A stretch of 64,000 nt of DNA, from assembly GCA_030536995.1 (NCBI GenBank), contig JAUNOY010000002.1:62001-126000 (forward strand), read 5' to 3'. This DNA comes from Eubacteriales bacterium. Lineage in GTDB: Bacteria; Bacillota; Clostridia; Lachnospirales; Lachnospiraceae. The notes below the pieces were generated by a model. That model was not told where the DNA came from. It was given only the letters and a program-made list of their open reading frames with translations, and made no database searches. Shown piece after piece: positions 20,247 to 29,002 of the stretch. Positions within the stretch are counted from its first letter, which is position 1. Every line of letters begins with the position of its first letter. The translations under genes and the position numbers were made by a program.

Positions 20247-21215
20247 ATGACATACAAAGATTATATGGCGCCAATGGAAGGCATAACAAATCACATTTAC
20301 AGGAAAGCATATCAGGAATTTTATTATCCTATGGATAAATATTTCACCCCGTTTCTGGCTGCGAAGCAGAATAAGCGGTTAAGCGCCAAGGAGATACGGG
20401 AGGTGTCTCCGGAGACAAACGAAGGATTGACCGTGATTCCTCAGATTCTTGGAAATAATGCAGAGGACTTTATCCAGCTGGCAAAGATTCTGAGGGATGA
20501 ATATGGTCATAAAGAAATAAATCTGAATCTTGGATGTCCTTCAGGTACAGTTACTGCGAAGGGAAAAGGAGCAGGTTTTCTGGGAGAGCCAGAGAAGCTT
20601 GATGCGTTTCTGGATAGTGTTTACTCCAGTCTTGATATGGAGATTTCCATAAAAACAAGAGTGGGGACAGATTATGAAGAAGACTGGGAATACCTCATGG
20701 ATATTTATGAAAAATATCCGATTAAGGAGTTGATTATTCACCCAAGACTTCTGAAAGATCACTACAAGGGAAAGCCCCGTCTTGAACTGTTCCGTCAGGG
20801 GAAAGAGCGGTTCTCCATGCCTGTAGGATACAATGGGAACCTTTTTACAAAAGAAGATTATAAGAACTTCACAGAACAGTTCCCTCAGACAGAAATTTTC
20901 ATGTTTGGCAGAGGAATCATTGCAAATCCCGGACTTCTTGATGAAATCCGTGATGGCAAAGCGCCGGACAAAAAGAAGCTTCGTGCATTCCATGACCGCA
21001 TTTATTCGCAGTATCAGGAAATTCTTTCAGGGGAAAGAAATGTTCTCTTCCGGATGAAGGAGTTGTGGAATTACATGGCGCCGGAGTTTTCCAATTACGA
21101 GAAGCCTGCAAAGAAAATAAAAAAATCACAGCACTTCAGTGATTACGAGGCAGCAGTGAATCTCCTGTTTGAACAGGAGTGGAAACCGAACGGAGCAGGA
21201 GCAGACAGATATTGA
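20247..21215 (+). CDS. tRNA-dihydrouridine synthase family flavoprotein
   Basis: A 322-residue TIM-barrel flavoenzyme that reduces uridines in tRNA D-loops with FMN and NADPH. It starts with the family's YMAPMEGITNHIYR and contains the NLGCPSGTV motif, where the cysteine is the catalytic acid, plus the KTRVG and GRGIIANPGLL segments that hold FMN. It has its own promoter and is intact, although the genes on both sides are broken by deletions. Confidence 0.9.
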   Translation: MTYKDYMAPMEGITNHIYRKAYQEFYYPMDKYFTPFLAAKQNKRLSAKEIREVSPETNEGLTVIPQILGNNAEDFIQLAKILRDEYGHKEINLNLGCPSGTVTAKGKGAGFLGEPEKLDAFLDSVYSSLDMEISIKTRVGTDYEEDWEYLMDIYEKYPIKELIIHPRLLKDHYKGKPRLELFRQGKERFSMPVGYNGNLFTKEDYKNFTEQFPQTEIFMFGRGIIANPGLLDEIRDGKAPDKKKLRAFHDRIYSQYQEILSGERNVLFRMKELWNYMAPEFSNYEKPAKKIKKSQHFSDYEAAVNLLFEQEWKPNGAGADRY

Positions 21216-21231
21216 GAAAGGAAGGGCAGTA

Positions 21232-22287
21232 ATGCATATTTTTACTGCAGAGGACTTCGAAAATTTACCGGAGCTGATAAAAAAGGCAAATCCTGACCTT
21301 ATTCTTTTGGACGTGAACCTTCCGGGAATTTCCGGATTTGAGGTGTGTACACAGATTCGGGCTGTGTCTGAGATTCCGGTGATTTTTCTCACCAGCCGGA
21401 CAGACTCTATGGATGAGCTTACCGGAATATTAAAAGGAGGTGATGATTATACAGATTTGCAAAATTTTTATTCTTATTATATTTATACAGATGAGACGGA
21501 TCAGGCAAACAGATGGATGCTTACGAATAACCAGACAGCATGGGGAGGAATGTATGTAAATAAAGACGGCAGCCCCAAGGAAAAAGAAATTCGTGAAATT
21601 CTGGGATATGAAGAAGTGGAATTAGGAGGCAGAGAATATCTGATTCATATGAAGCCAAGGCTTGGAAATGAACTGAAAGATATGGCGCAGGGGATTACAG
21701 TTACAGATGCAGAGATAAAAGGACAGGCGCCTGAAGACCTGCAGTTGAAATTGGATTCCATTGAAAGAAAGACAGAGTCGGAAGTAGAGTTTTTGGGACA
21801 CTTTATAGACAAGGGGCTGTGCTATGGTTCTGATAATATTGTGACTTATGCGGCAGTCAATCTTGTCCGTGATAATCTGATTCCGGAAGTAAAATATATG
21901 CTGGCATCGGTTATTATCCCTTTCTTTTACATAGGTCTTGTATTTGTTTGTGTGGCTGTAACAGTGCTTTCCGTACAGCAGTTAAGCGATTCAGCTAAGC
22001 ATAAGGAGCGGTATGAGGTTCTGAAAAAACTTGGAGTGGGAAGCAGAAAAATACGTGGACTTGTGGCGAAACAGCTTGTGGCATATTACCTTTGTCCGGC
22101 GTTGCTGGCTATGGTCATAAGCGGAAAAATGATACTTTTTGCAAGTGGAAAATTCGTTTTGCTGACAGGAGTACCGGTATCGGCAGGCATCTTTTTTGCA
22201 GAAAGCGCCGCGTTATTTTTGGGAATTTATGTAGTTTATTTCATTGTCACCTACGTGGGTTTTATCAGGAATATAGAACAAAAATAA
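21232..22287 (+). pseudogene. Deletion-made fusion: response-regulator fragment to BceB-type permease C-terminus
   Basis: An open 351-codon frame whose halves come from two genes. Residues 1-73 match a BceR-like receiver domain from its second helix on: Asp27 in LILLDVNLPGISG is the phosphoacceptor and FLTSR follows, but the N-terminal acidic pair and everything after GGDDY (the KPF lysine and the DNA-binding domain) are missing. From about residue 74 it continues as the C-terminal half of an FtsX-like permease, with four membrane helices after about residue 220. A Bce-type module is normally ordered regulator, kinase, ATPase, permease, so one large deletion from inside bceR to inside bceB explains this. 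GGAAGGG stands 5 bases before the ATG. It is unlikely to work as a regulator. Confidence 0.75.
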
Positions 22288-22310
22288 ACGGGAGCCGTCA
22301 GGCTCCCGTT
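22287..22310. terminator. Bidirectional terminator between convergent genes
   Basis: AACGGGAGCC and GGCTCCCGTT form a perfect 10-bp stem with a GTCA loop. On the minus strand it is followed by TTTATTTTTG, a good T run for typA; on the plus strand the T run is short. Confidence 0.85.
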
Positions 22311-22324
22311 TGGCATATTTGAAA

Positions 22325-24160
22325 TCAGCCGTTCTTTCTGAATGCTGCTCTCTTACGTTCTCTTGGATCGAGGATTCTCTTGCGGATTCGGAGGCTTGTA
22401 GGAGTTACTTCAAGCAGTTCATCTGAATCAATGAAGTCAATGGACTGCTCAAGGCTTAAAACACGCGGAGGAGTAAGCTTTAAGGCTTCATCGGCAGAAG
22501 AGGAACGTGTATTGGTAAGATGTTTTGTCTTACATACATTAAGCTCGATATCCTCTGCTTTACCGTTCTGACCGATAACCATACCGCTGTACACTTTTTC
22601 TCCGGGGCCTACAAACAGAGTACCGCGCTCCTGAGCGGAAAACAGACCGTAGGTAACGGATTCACCTGCTTCGAAAGCAATCAGAGAGCCCTGTTTACGG
22701 TACTGGAAATCACCTTTATAAGGCGCGTAGCCGTCGAAAATAGTATTGAGGATACCGGTACCCTTGGTGGAAGTCAGGAATTCTCCGCGGAAACCGATCA
22801 GACCACGGGATGGAATGTTAAACTCAAGGCGAACAGAACCATCGCTGGCTGTACTCATACCCTGAAGTTCACCCTTACGCTCGCTGAGCTTCTGGATAAC
22901 TGTGCCGGAAAATTCTTCCGGAACATCAACATAAGCGATTTCCACAGGTTCAAGCTTTTTGTTACGCTCATCTGTACGGTAAAGAACTTCCGGTTTACTT
23001 ACGGCAAATTCATATCCCTCGCGTCTCATATTCTCAATGAGGACAGACAGATGAAGTTCTCCACGGCCGGAAACCTTGAAGCATTCTGTAGAATCGGTAT
23101 CTTCCACACGAAGGCTGACATCTGTGTTAAGTTCGCGGTAAAGACGGTCGCGAAGATGGCGGGAAGTGATATATTTTCCTTCCTGACCTGCAAGCGGGCT
23201 GTCATTTACAAGGAAGTTCATGGCAATGGTAGGTTCTGAAATCTTCTGGAAAGGAATAGATTCCGGATGATCTCCGCCGCAGAGCGTATCACCGATATGG
23301 ATATCGGAAATACCGGAAATCGCAACGATAGAACCGATGGAGGATTCTTTTACCTCAACCTTATTTAAGCCGTCAAATTCATAAAGCTTGCTGATTTTTA
23401 CTTTCTGACGTTTGTCAGGGTCATGGTGGTTCAGAAGAGTAAGCTCCTGATTCACTGCGATTTTACCGTTTTCAACCTTTCCGACACCGATACGTCCCAC
23501 ATATTCATTGTAGTCGATGGTGCTGATAAGAACCTGAGTATCTGCCTCCGGATCGCCTTCCGGAGCCGGGATATATTTCAGGATTGTTTCAAACAGAGGA
23601 GTCATATCTTTTGGAGTATCGTTTAAGTCAAGAACTGCATGACCTGCTTTGCCGGAAGCATAGAGGAACGGGCAGTCAAGCTGTTCATCGGATGCTTCGA
23701 GGTCCATAAGAAGTTCAAGAACTTCGTCAATTACCTCGTCAGGACGAGCCTCCGGACGGTCAATCTTATTGATGCAGACAATTACGTGGAGGTCAAGCTC
23801 AAGAGCTTTTTTGAGGACAAATTTAGTCTGAGGCATGGCGCCTTCAAAGGCGTCTACAAGAAGGATAACACCGTTAACCATTTTCAGGACACGTTCAACC
23901 TCGCCGCCGAAATCGGCATGTCCGGGTGTGTCAATGATGTTGATTTTTGTACCTTTATAATGAATGGCTGTATTTTTGGACAGAATCGTGATACCGCGCT
24001 CACGTTCAATGTCATTGGAGTCCATGACACGTTCCTGAACCTCCTGATTTTCACGGAATACACCGCTCTGTTTCAGGAGCTGGTCAACCAGAGTAGTTTT
24101 GCCGTGGTCAACATGGGCGATAATGGCTACGTTACGTACGTCTTCGCGTTTTGTCTTCAT
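22325..24160 (-). CDS. typA: Ribosome-associated translational GTPase TypA/BipA
   Basis: A 611-residue GTPase of the elongation-factor family. G1 is AHVDHGKTT, followed by [21 protein letters not shown] and NKIDRPEA, then the EF-G-like domains and a TypA-specific C-terminus ([13 protein letters not shown]). It acts on the ribosome and supports 50S assembly and growth under stress. The start at 24160 has AAGGA 9 bases upstream; the longer frame from 24184 has no ribosome site. Only minus-strand gene for many kilobases, transcribed toward the fused pseudogene. Confidence 0.95.
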   Translation of the reverse strand: MKTKREDVRNVAIIAHVDHGKTTLVDQLLKQSGVFRENQEVQERVMDSNDIERERGITILSKNTAIHYKGTKINIIDTPGHADFGGEVERVLKMVNGVILLVDAFEGAMPQTKFVLKKALELDLHVIVCINKIDRPEARPDEVIDEVLELLMDLEASDEQLDCPFLYASGKAGHAVLDLNDTPKDMTPLFETILKYIPAPEGDPEADTQVLISTIDYNEYVGRIGVGKVENGKIAVNQELTLLNHHDPDKRQKVKISKLYEFDGLNKVEVKESSIGSIVAISGISDIHIGDTLCGGDHPESIPFQKISEPTIAMNFLVNDSPLAGQEGKYITSRHLRDRLYRELNTDVSLRVEDTDSTECFKVSGRGELHLSVLIENMRREGYEFAVSKPEVLYRTDERNKKLEPVEIAYVDVPEEFSGTVIQKLSERKGELQGMSTASDGSVRLEFNIPSRGLIGFRGEFLTSTKGTGILNTIFDGYAPYKGDFQYRKQGSLIAFEAGESVTYGLFSAQERGTLFVGPGEKVYSGMVIGQNGKAEDIELNVCKTKHLTNTRSSSADEALKLTPPRVLSLEQSIDFIDSDELLEVTPTSLRIRKRILDPRERKRAAFRKNG

Positions 24161-24252
24161 AAATTGAAATCCTTTCTTTTTCATTACAGCTTTAGGGCTG
24201 CATGTGTTCTTTCTATATTAATGTATTTTTTCAGTTGCTTTTCCGAAGTTAA

Positions 24253-24280
24253 AGTTTACCACATTTTAAAAAGATTACAA
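24253..24280 (-). promoter_or_regulatory. Promoter of typA
   Basis: On the minus strand TTGTAA (24275-24280) and TAAACT (24253-24258) are 16 bases apart, with a TGG extended -10. Confidence 0.45.
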
Positions 24281-24390
24281 GGTGTTCCCTGAAAAATTCC
24301 TGAAAAAATAGTTCTAAATTTTTCAGCTTGTACATAGACATATATAGAAAAAATACAAGACAGGGTACAAAGAGGAAGGAGAACTACATT

Positions 24391-25017
24391 ATGGCAGATA
24401 AAATTATTGAAAACAATCAGGTATCGGTTATGGGGAAAATCGCTGCCGGCTTTTCGTTCAGTCACCAGGTTTTCGGGGAGGGATTCTATATGACGGAACT
24501 TCTGGTGAAGCGCTTAAGCGATTCCGAAGACAGGATTCCGGTCATGGTATCTGAACGGCTTGTGGATGTGACTCAGGATTACATTGGAGAATACATAGAA
24601 ATTCATGGACAGTTTCGCTCCTATAACAGACATGAAGAAAAGCGCAATCGCCTTGTGCTTTCTGTTTTTGCAAGAGAGCTGAAATTCGTGGAGGAAGAGG
24701 ATGATTCCATACCGGTAAATCAGATTTTTCTGGATGGATATATCTGTAAACCGCCGGTATACAGAAAGACTCCTCTTGGAAGGGAAATTGCGGATCTTTT
24801 GCTTGCAGTCAATCGCCCTTACGGAAAATCAGATTATATTCCATGTATTTGCTGGGGCAGGAATGCAAGATATGCTTCAGCTTTTGAAGTGGGAGGACAT
24901 GTGCTGATCTGGGGAAGGATTCAGAGCCGCGAGTATATGAAGCGTATCGGAGAAAATGAAACGCAGAAGCGAACGGCCTATGAGGTGTCAGTGAGCAAGC
25001 TGGAATATATAGAGTGA
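24391..25017 (+). CDS. Single-stranded DNA-binding-like protein with two OB-type halves
   Basis: A 208-residue protein. The C-terminal half (about residues 111-208) has the SSB pattern GYICKPPVYRKTPLGREIADLLLAVNR followed by DYIPCICWGRNA; the N-terminal half (about 15-105) looks like a second, more divergent OB fold. It lacks the acidic C-terminal tail of replicative SSB, so it is probably an accessory ssDNA- or primosome-type binding protein found in Lachnospiraceae. The start at 24391 has AGGAAGGA 10 bases upstream; the in-frame extension to 24328 is not supported. Confidence 0.7.
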   Translation: MADKIIENNQVSVMGKIAAGFSFSHQVFGEGFYMTELLVKRLSDSEDRIPVMVSERLVDVTQDYIGEYIEIHGQFRSYNRHEEKRNRLVLSVFARELKFVEEEDDSIPVNQIFLDGYICKPPVYRKTPLGREIADLLLAVNRPYGKSDYIPCICWGRNARYASAFEVGGHVLIWGRIQSREYMKRIGENETQKRTAYEVSVSKLEYIE

Positions 25018-25074
25018 ATGTTGTTTACGGCATCCAGGTCCTTTGCGAACAGTAATGAAGAATGGGATAAACGC

Positions 25075-25103
25075 TTGCATTTCTTTTGATTCTGAGGTAA
25101 TAT
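25075..25103 (+). promoter_or_regulatory. Promoter of the adenosyltransferase/dapAB transcript
   Basis: TTGCAT at 25075-25080 and TAATAT at 25098-25103 with 17-base spacing. Confidence 0.5.
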
Positions 25104-25123
25104 AAGCAAATAAACGATTATAA

Positions 25124-25150
25124 TAACTGTTCCTGCGGTCTGGACAGTTA
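25124..25150 (+). other. Leader hairpin upstream of the adenosyltransferase gene
   Basis: TAACTGT-T-CC pairs with GGACAGTTA (9 bp with one bulged T) around an 8-base loop, about 15 bases after the predicted transcript start. There is no T run, so it is a leader structure rather than a terminator. No match to a known riboswitch is evident. Confidence 0.4.
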
Positions 25151-25195
25151 TGATTAAAACAAGTACCAGATTCATAAACGATAAGAGGAATTGTT

Positions 25196-25696
25196 ATGGG
25201 AAAAGAATTAACTGAAGTTTACTGCGGAGGCGGGAAAGGCAAGACAACTCTGGCTGTCGGCCAATGCCTGAAGGCTTCGGCACAGGGCAAAAGTGTGATT
25301 ATCATTCAGTTTCTGAAGGGCAAAGAGCGTCGCGAACTGGATTTTCTTGAGGATATTGAGAACCTTGATATTAAGATTTTCCGTTTTGAAAAAATGGAAG
25401 AATGCTATGAGGATCTGAACGAAGAGGAGAAGGCTGAAGAGAAAAATAATATTCTAAATGCCCTCAATTTTGCAAGAAAGGTAATTGCGACCCAGGAATG
25501 TGATTTTCTGCTGCTTGATGAGATTCTTGGACTTCTGGATTATGGAATTACTACAGAGGAGGCGCTGAAAGAAATCCTGAAGCTTAAGGATGACTGTATG
25601 CACCTTATCCTTACCGGATGGCGCATACCGGATGGTCTGAAAGAATGTGTGGACAGTATCACAACTCTGACAACGAAGCAGATAGAACATAAGTAA
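25196..25696 (+). CDS. Corrinoid adenosyltransferase-like ATPase (CobA/CobO/BtuR family)
   Basis: A 166-residue P-loop protein. EVYCGGGKGKTTLAVGQ is the family's Walker A region; VIIIQFLKG and CDFLLLDEILGLLDYG (Walker B-like) follow in the expected order. Members adenosylate cobalt corrinoids using ATP. This copy is short, lacking the N-terminal extension of the enterobacterial enzyme. It is not among cobalamin genes but directly upstream (60 bases) of dapA and dapB, so another ATP-dependent role is possible. Confidence 0.75.
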   Translation: MGKELTEVYCGGGKGKTTLAVGQCLKASAQGKSVIIIQFLKGKERRELDFLEDIENLDIKIFRFEKMEECYEDLNEEEKAEEKNNILNALNFARKVIATQECDFLLLDEILGLLDYGITTEEALKEILKLKDDCMHLILTGWRIPDGLKECVDSITTLTTKQIEHK

Positions 25697-25756
25697 ACTT
25701 GAGGTGCTCAGCATAGCCGGGCATATCATACACAGAAGAATGAAGGAGGAAAGCAA

Positions 25757-26650
25757 ATGGCAATTTTTAAAGGTGCAGGCGTTGCAATCGTAACCCCGAT
25801 GCATGAGAATGGCAGGGTAAATTATGAGAAACTTGAGGAATTGATTGAGTTCCAGATTGCGAACAGCACAGATGCGATTATTATTTGCGGAACTACTGGC
25901 GAATCATCCACAATGACACATGGAGAACATTTAAAGACAATTGAGTTTACAATTAATAAGGTTGCAAAGCGCGTTCCTGTCATTGCAGGTACTGGTTCCA
26001 ATTGTACAGAAACAGCGATTATGATGTCGAAAGAGGCAGCTTCTTATGGTGCAGATGCACTTTTAGTTGTAACTCCTTACTATAATAAAGCAACACAGAA
26101 TGGTCTGATCGCACACTATACAGCAATAGCTGAGGCTGTTCCGGAAACACCGATCATTATGTATAATGTGGCAAGCCGTACAGGCTGCAACATCCAGCCG
26201 GCTACAGCAGTGAAACTTGCCAAAAATGTAAAAAACATCGTAGGTATCAAAGAGGCAAGCGGAAATTTATCTCAGGTTGCTCAGTTGATGTCTATGGCAG
26301 ACGGATGTCTGGAATTATATTCCGGAAACGATGATCAGGTACTTCCGATTCTTTCTCTTGGTGGATACGGTGTAATTTCCGTATTATCCAATGTTGCGCC
26401 GAAGGAAACTCACGATATGGTTCAGAAATTTATGGATGGCGATGTGAAGGGGGCTACAGAGATTCAGCTTAAAGCGATTCCGCTTGTAAATGCTCTTTTC
26501 AGTGAAGTTAATCCAATTCCTGTAAAAGCAGCCCTGAATCTGATGGGAATGGAAGTCGGCCCGCTTCGTATGCCTCTTACTGAGATGGAAGATGCGAACA
26601 AGGCGGTACTTGCACAGGCCATGAAAGATTTCGGAATCAAACTTGCTTAA
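25757..26650 (+). CDS. dapA: 4-hydroxy-tetrahydrodipicolinate synthase
   Basis: A 297-residue TIM-barrel aldolase that condenses pyruvate with aspartate semialdehyde, the first step of the lysine/diaminopimelate branch. GTTGESSTM is the substrate-binding loop and VGIKEASGN carries the Schiff-base lysine. The YNVASRTG segment contains the catalytic tyrosine. AAGGAGG precedes the ATG. dapB follows after 27 bases. Confidence 0.96.
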   Translation: MAIFKGAGVAIVTPMHENGRVNYEKLEELIEFQIANSTDAIIICGTTGESSTMTHGEHLKTIEFTINKVAKRVPVIAGTGSNCTETAIMMSKEAASYGADALLVVTPYYNKATQNGLIAHYTAIAEAVPETPIIMYNVASRTGCNIQPATAVKLAKNVKNIVGIKEASGNLSQVAQLMSMADGCLELYSGNDDQVLPILSLGGYGVISVLSNVAPKETHDMVQKFMDGDVKGATEIQLKAIPLVNALFSEVNPIPVKAALNLMGMEVGPLRMPLTEMEDANKAVLAQAMKDFGIKLA

Positions 26651-26677
26651 GAGAGACAGACTGAGAGGAAGATACAT

Positions 26678-27433
26678 ATGGTAAAAATTATTATGCACGG
26701 CTGCAACGGTCATATGGGACAGGTGATTGCAGACCTTGTTGAAAAAGATCCGGATGCGGAAATTGTTGCGGGAATTGATATTTCAGATCAGGGAAAAAAT
26801 AAATTTCCTGTATTTACAAATATGAGCGACTGTCAGGTAGAGGCGGATGCGCTAATTGACTTTTCCTCCGCAAAAGCTACAGACGCTCTCCTTGATTACT
26901 GCGCAAAGCGTGGTCTTCCGGTTGTTCTTTGTACGACCGGCTTAAGCGAAGAGCAGCTTGCAAAGGTAGAAGAAACATCGAAAAAAGTTGCAGTTCTGAA
27001 ATCTGCAAACATGTCTCTTGGAATCAATACGCTTCTGAAGCTTATTCAGGACGCTGCTAAGGTTTTGGCAGCGGCAGGCTTTGATATGGAAATCGTAGAA
27101 AAGCATCACAAATTGAAACTGGATGCTCCAAGCGGCACAGCGCTGGCTCTTGCCGACAGCTTAAATGAAGCAATGGACAACCAGTATCACTATACATACG
27201 ACAGAAGCCAGAGACGCGAAATGCGCGATGAGAAAGAAATCGGTATTTCCGCAGTCCGCGGCGGTACAATCGTAGGGGAGCATGAAGTTATTTTTGCAGG
27301 CCCTGACGAAGTAATTGAATTTAAACACACCGCATATTCCAAAGCTGTTTTTGGCAAAGGCGCAGTAGAAGCTGCGAAATTCCTTGCAGGAAAACCGGCG
27401 GGAAGATATGATATGAGCGATGTGATTGGGTGA
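26678..27433 (+). CDS. dapB: 4-hydroxy-tetrahydrodipicolinate reductase
   Basis: A 251-residue NAD(P)H-dependent reductase acting directly after DapA. The N-terminal dinucleotide-binding motif is HGCNGHMGQV; EIVEKHHKLKLDAPSGTAL holds the catalytic His and Lys. The product, tetrahydrodipicolinate, feeds diaminopimelate, whose epimerase DapF is encoded at 37445. Followed by a strong terminator. Confidence 0.96.
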   Translation: MVKIIMHGCNGHMGQVIADLVEKDPDAEIVAGIDISDQGKNKFPVFTNMSDCQVEADALIDFSSAKATDALLDYCAKRGLPVVLCTTGLSEEQLAKVEETSKKVAVLKSANMSLGINTLLKLIQDAAKVLAAAGFDMEIVEKHHKLKLDAPSGTALALADSLNEAMDNQYHYTYDRSQRREMRDEKEIGISAVRGGTIVGEHEVIFAGPDEVIEFKHTAYSKAVFGKGAVEAAKFLAGKPAGRYDMSDVIG

Positions 27434-27440
27434 ATTTTCG

Positions 27441-27480
27441 GAAGTTCCTTTCCCTGAGTTGGGAGAGGAACTTCTTTTTT
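27441..27480 (+). terminator. Terminator after dapB
   Basis: A 14-bp stem (GAAGTTCCTTTCCC / GGGAGAGGAACTTC, one wobble) with a TGAGTT loop and six Ts. Confidence 0.92.
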
Positions 27481-27569
27481 GGATTTTTTTCCAGTTTCTT
27501 CCGGAATACATTTTTGCAGATTGCACATATTAAGAGTACATAAATCTTATAGCAAAGGAGAACGATACA

Positions 27570-28088
27570 ATGAAAAAAATAAGAAGACTTCTTATGAGTG
27601 TACTGCTTCTGGGCTGCCTTGCCATGTTTGCCGCCTGCGGAAATGATAATAACGGTACAGTGAACAATGCGGATGAGACAAAAAATAAGACTGCGGATGA
27701 GAAGAACATGGATGACACTGCGGCAGATGAGATTCCGGATGATAACAGTTCTGCAGATAATGATATGTTGGGAACGGATGAGGGAACAGATACCGGAACC
27801 GGCGACAATGCCGGAAATGAAAACACTGACGGAAACACCGATACAGAAAACGGTGCCGATTCCCGCAGCGACGCAGAGAAAACAGAAACAATAAATGGAA
27901 CAGATGAAAGCAACAATGATGTTATGGATGGAAACAAAGATAACACAAATACAGTCACAGACGATAACAATAATGATGGAACGGTTTCCGGTGAACTTGG
28001 AAATGCAGCCAGAGATATAGGAGACGGTATAGGAGATGCTGTAAAGGATACCGGAGATGCAGTGGAAAACGCAGTGGACGGAAGATAA
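27570..28088 (+). CDS. Acidic low-complexity lipoprotein
   Basis: A 172-residue protein with a signal segment ending in the lipobox FAAC (Cys22). Nearly all of the rest is Asp, Asn, Thr, Glu and Gly without obvious repeats of fixed length; only the last 30 residues (GELGNAARDIGDGIGDAVKD and following) look like an amphipathic helix. It would be a strongly negative, flexible surface-anchored protein. I recognise no family; similar short lipoproteins occur in related genomes. CAAAGGAG precedes the ATG. Confidence 0.75.
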   Translation: MKKIRRLLMSVLLLGCLAMFAACGNDNNGTVNNADETKNKTADEKNMDDTAADEIPDDNSSADNDMLGTDEGTDTGTGDNAGNENTDGNTDTENGADSRSDAEKTETINGTDESNNDVMDGNKDNTNTVTDDNNNDGTVSGELGNAARDIGDGIGDAVKDTGDAVENAVDGR

Positions 28089-28263
28089 GAGAATATTCAG
28101 ATACACGTTTGACGTGATCGTTGGCAGTGCATAGAATCAGTTTTTGGGAAAAAGTCCATTTCAAAAACTGAAGAAATTATGCTGATTTTGTCTTTTTGAT
28201 TTTGTGAATTTTGACGATTGCACAAAACTTATCAGAAAAATATATAAAAATTTTCTAAAGAGG

Positions 28264-28292
28264 TGTTAAAATTCATGGAGATGTGATATAAT
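28264..28292 (+). promoter_or_regulatory. Promoter of hpf
   Basis: A perfect TATAAT at 28287-28292 with TGA extended -10; the -35 (GTTAAA) is poor. An A/T-rich stretch upstream (28230-28258) could act as an UP element. Confidence 0.5.
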
Positions 28293-28323
28293 AAGTCCAT
28301 CAAACAGCAAAGGGGATGGAAGC

Positions 28324-28851
28324 ATGAATTATATCATCAGCGGAAAAAATATCACAGTTACCGAAGGACTTAAGACAGCAGTGGAAGACAAGCTTGGGAA
28401 ACTGGAGAGGTATTTCACTCCTGACACCGAAATTATCGTAACATTGAGTGTAGAAAAAGAAAGACAGAAGATCGAAGTTACAATTCCTGTAAAGGGAAAT
28501 ATTATCCGTTCCGAACAGGTGAGCAACGATATGTATGTCTCAATTGACCTGGTAGAGGAGGTTATCGAGCGTCAGCTTCGTAAATACAAGAATAAAATCG
28601 TAGACAGACAGCAGGAACCTGGAAATTTCCAGAAAGCATATCTTGACAAAGATTACGAGGAAGATGAAGAAGTGAAGATTATTCGTACGAAACGCTTCGG
28701 TATCAAGCCAATGTATCCGGAAGATGCCTGCGTACAGATGGAACTTCTGGGACACAATTTCTTCGTATTCTATAATGCAGAGACAGAGCAGGTGAATGTT
28801 GTTTATAAACGTAAAGGCAACACCTATGGTCTGATCGAACCTGAATTTTAA
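28324..28851 (+). CDS. hpf: Long-form ribosome hibernation promoting factor
   Basis: A 175-residue protein that dimerises 70S ribosomes into inactive 100S particles in slow growth. Residues 1-100 are the HPF/RaiA ribosome-binding domain (IISGKNITVTEGLKTAVEDKLGKLERYF); residues 115-175 are the dimerisation domain with VKIIRTKRFGIKPMYPEDACVQMELLGH. The length shows it is the long form common in Firmicutes. AAAGGGGATG lies before the ATG. Its own promoter and terminator make it a single-gene unit. Confidence 0.95.
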   Translation: MNYIISGKNITVTEGLKTAVEDKLGKLERYFTPDTEIIVTLSVEKERQKIEVTIPVKGNIIRSEQVSNDMYVSIDLVEEVIERQLRKYKNKIVDRQQEPGNFQKAYLDKDYEEDEEVKIIRTKRFGIKPMYPEDACVQMELLGHNFFVFYNAETEQVNVVYKRKGNTYGLIEPEF

Positions 28852-28873
28852 GTGAATGAAAGTATTATAAGAG

Positions 28874-28907
28874 AAAGCCCTCTCCGGAAATGCCGGAGAG
28901 GGCTTTT
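28874..28907 (+). terminator. Terminator after hpf
   Basis: AAAGCCCTCTCCGG and CCGGAGAGGGCTTT form a perfect 14-bp stem with a 5-base loop and a T tract. Confidence 0.95.
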
Positions 28908-28919
28908 GTTAAAAATATA

Positions 28920-28948
28920 TTGAAAAAATATTACGCAAGATATATAAT
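28920..28948 (+). promoter_or_regulatory. Promoter of the secreted Ig-like protein gene
   Basis: TTGAAA at 28920-28925 and TATAAT at 28943-28948 with 17-base spacing. Confidence 0.6.
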
Positions 28949-29002
28949 ATATTAATACAAGGACAATATAATGAAACCTATGGATAAGAAAGAAGGGGAA
29001 AT

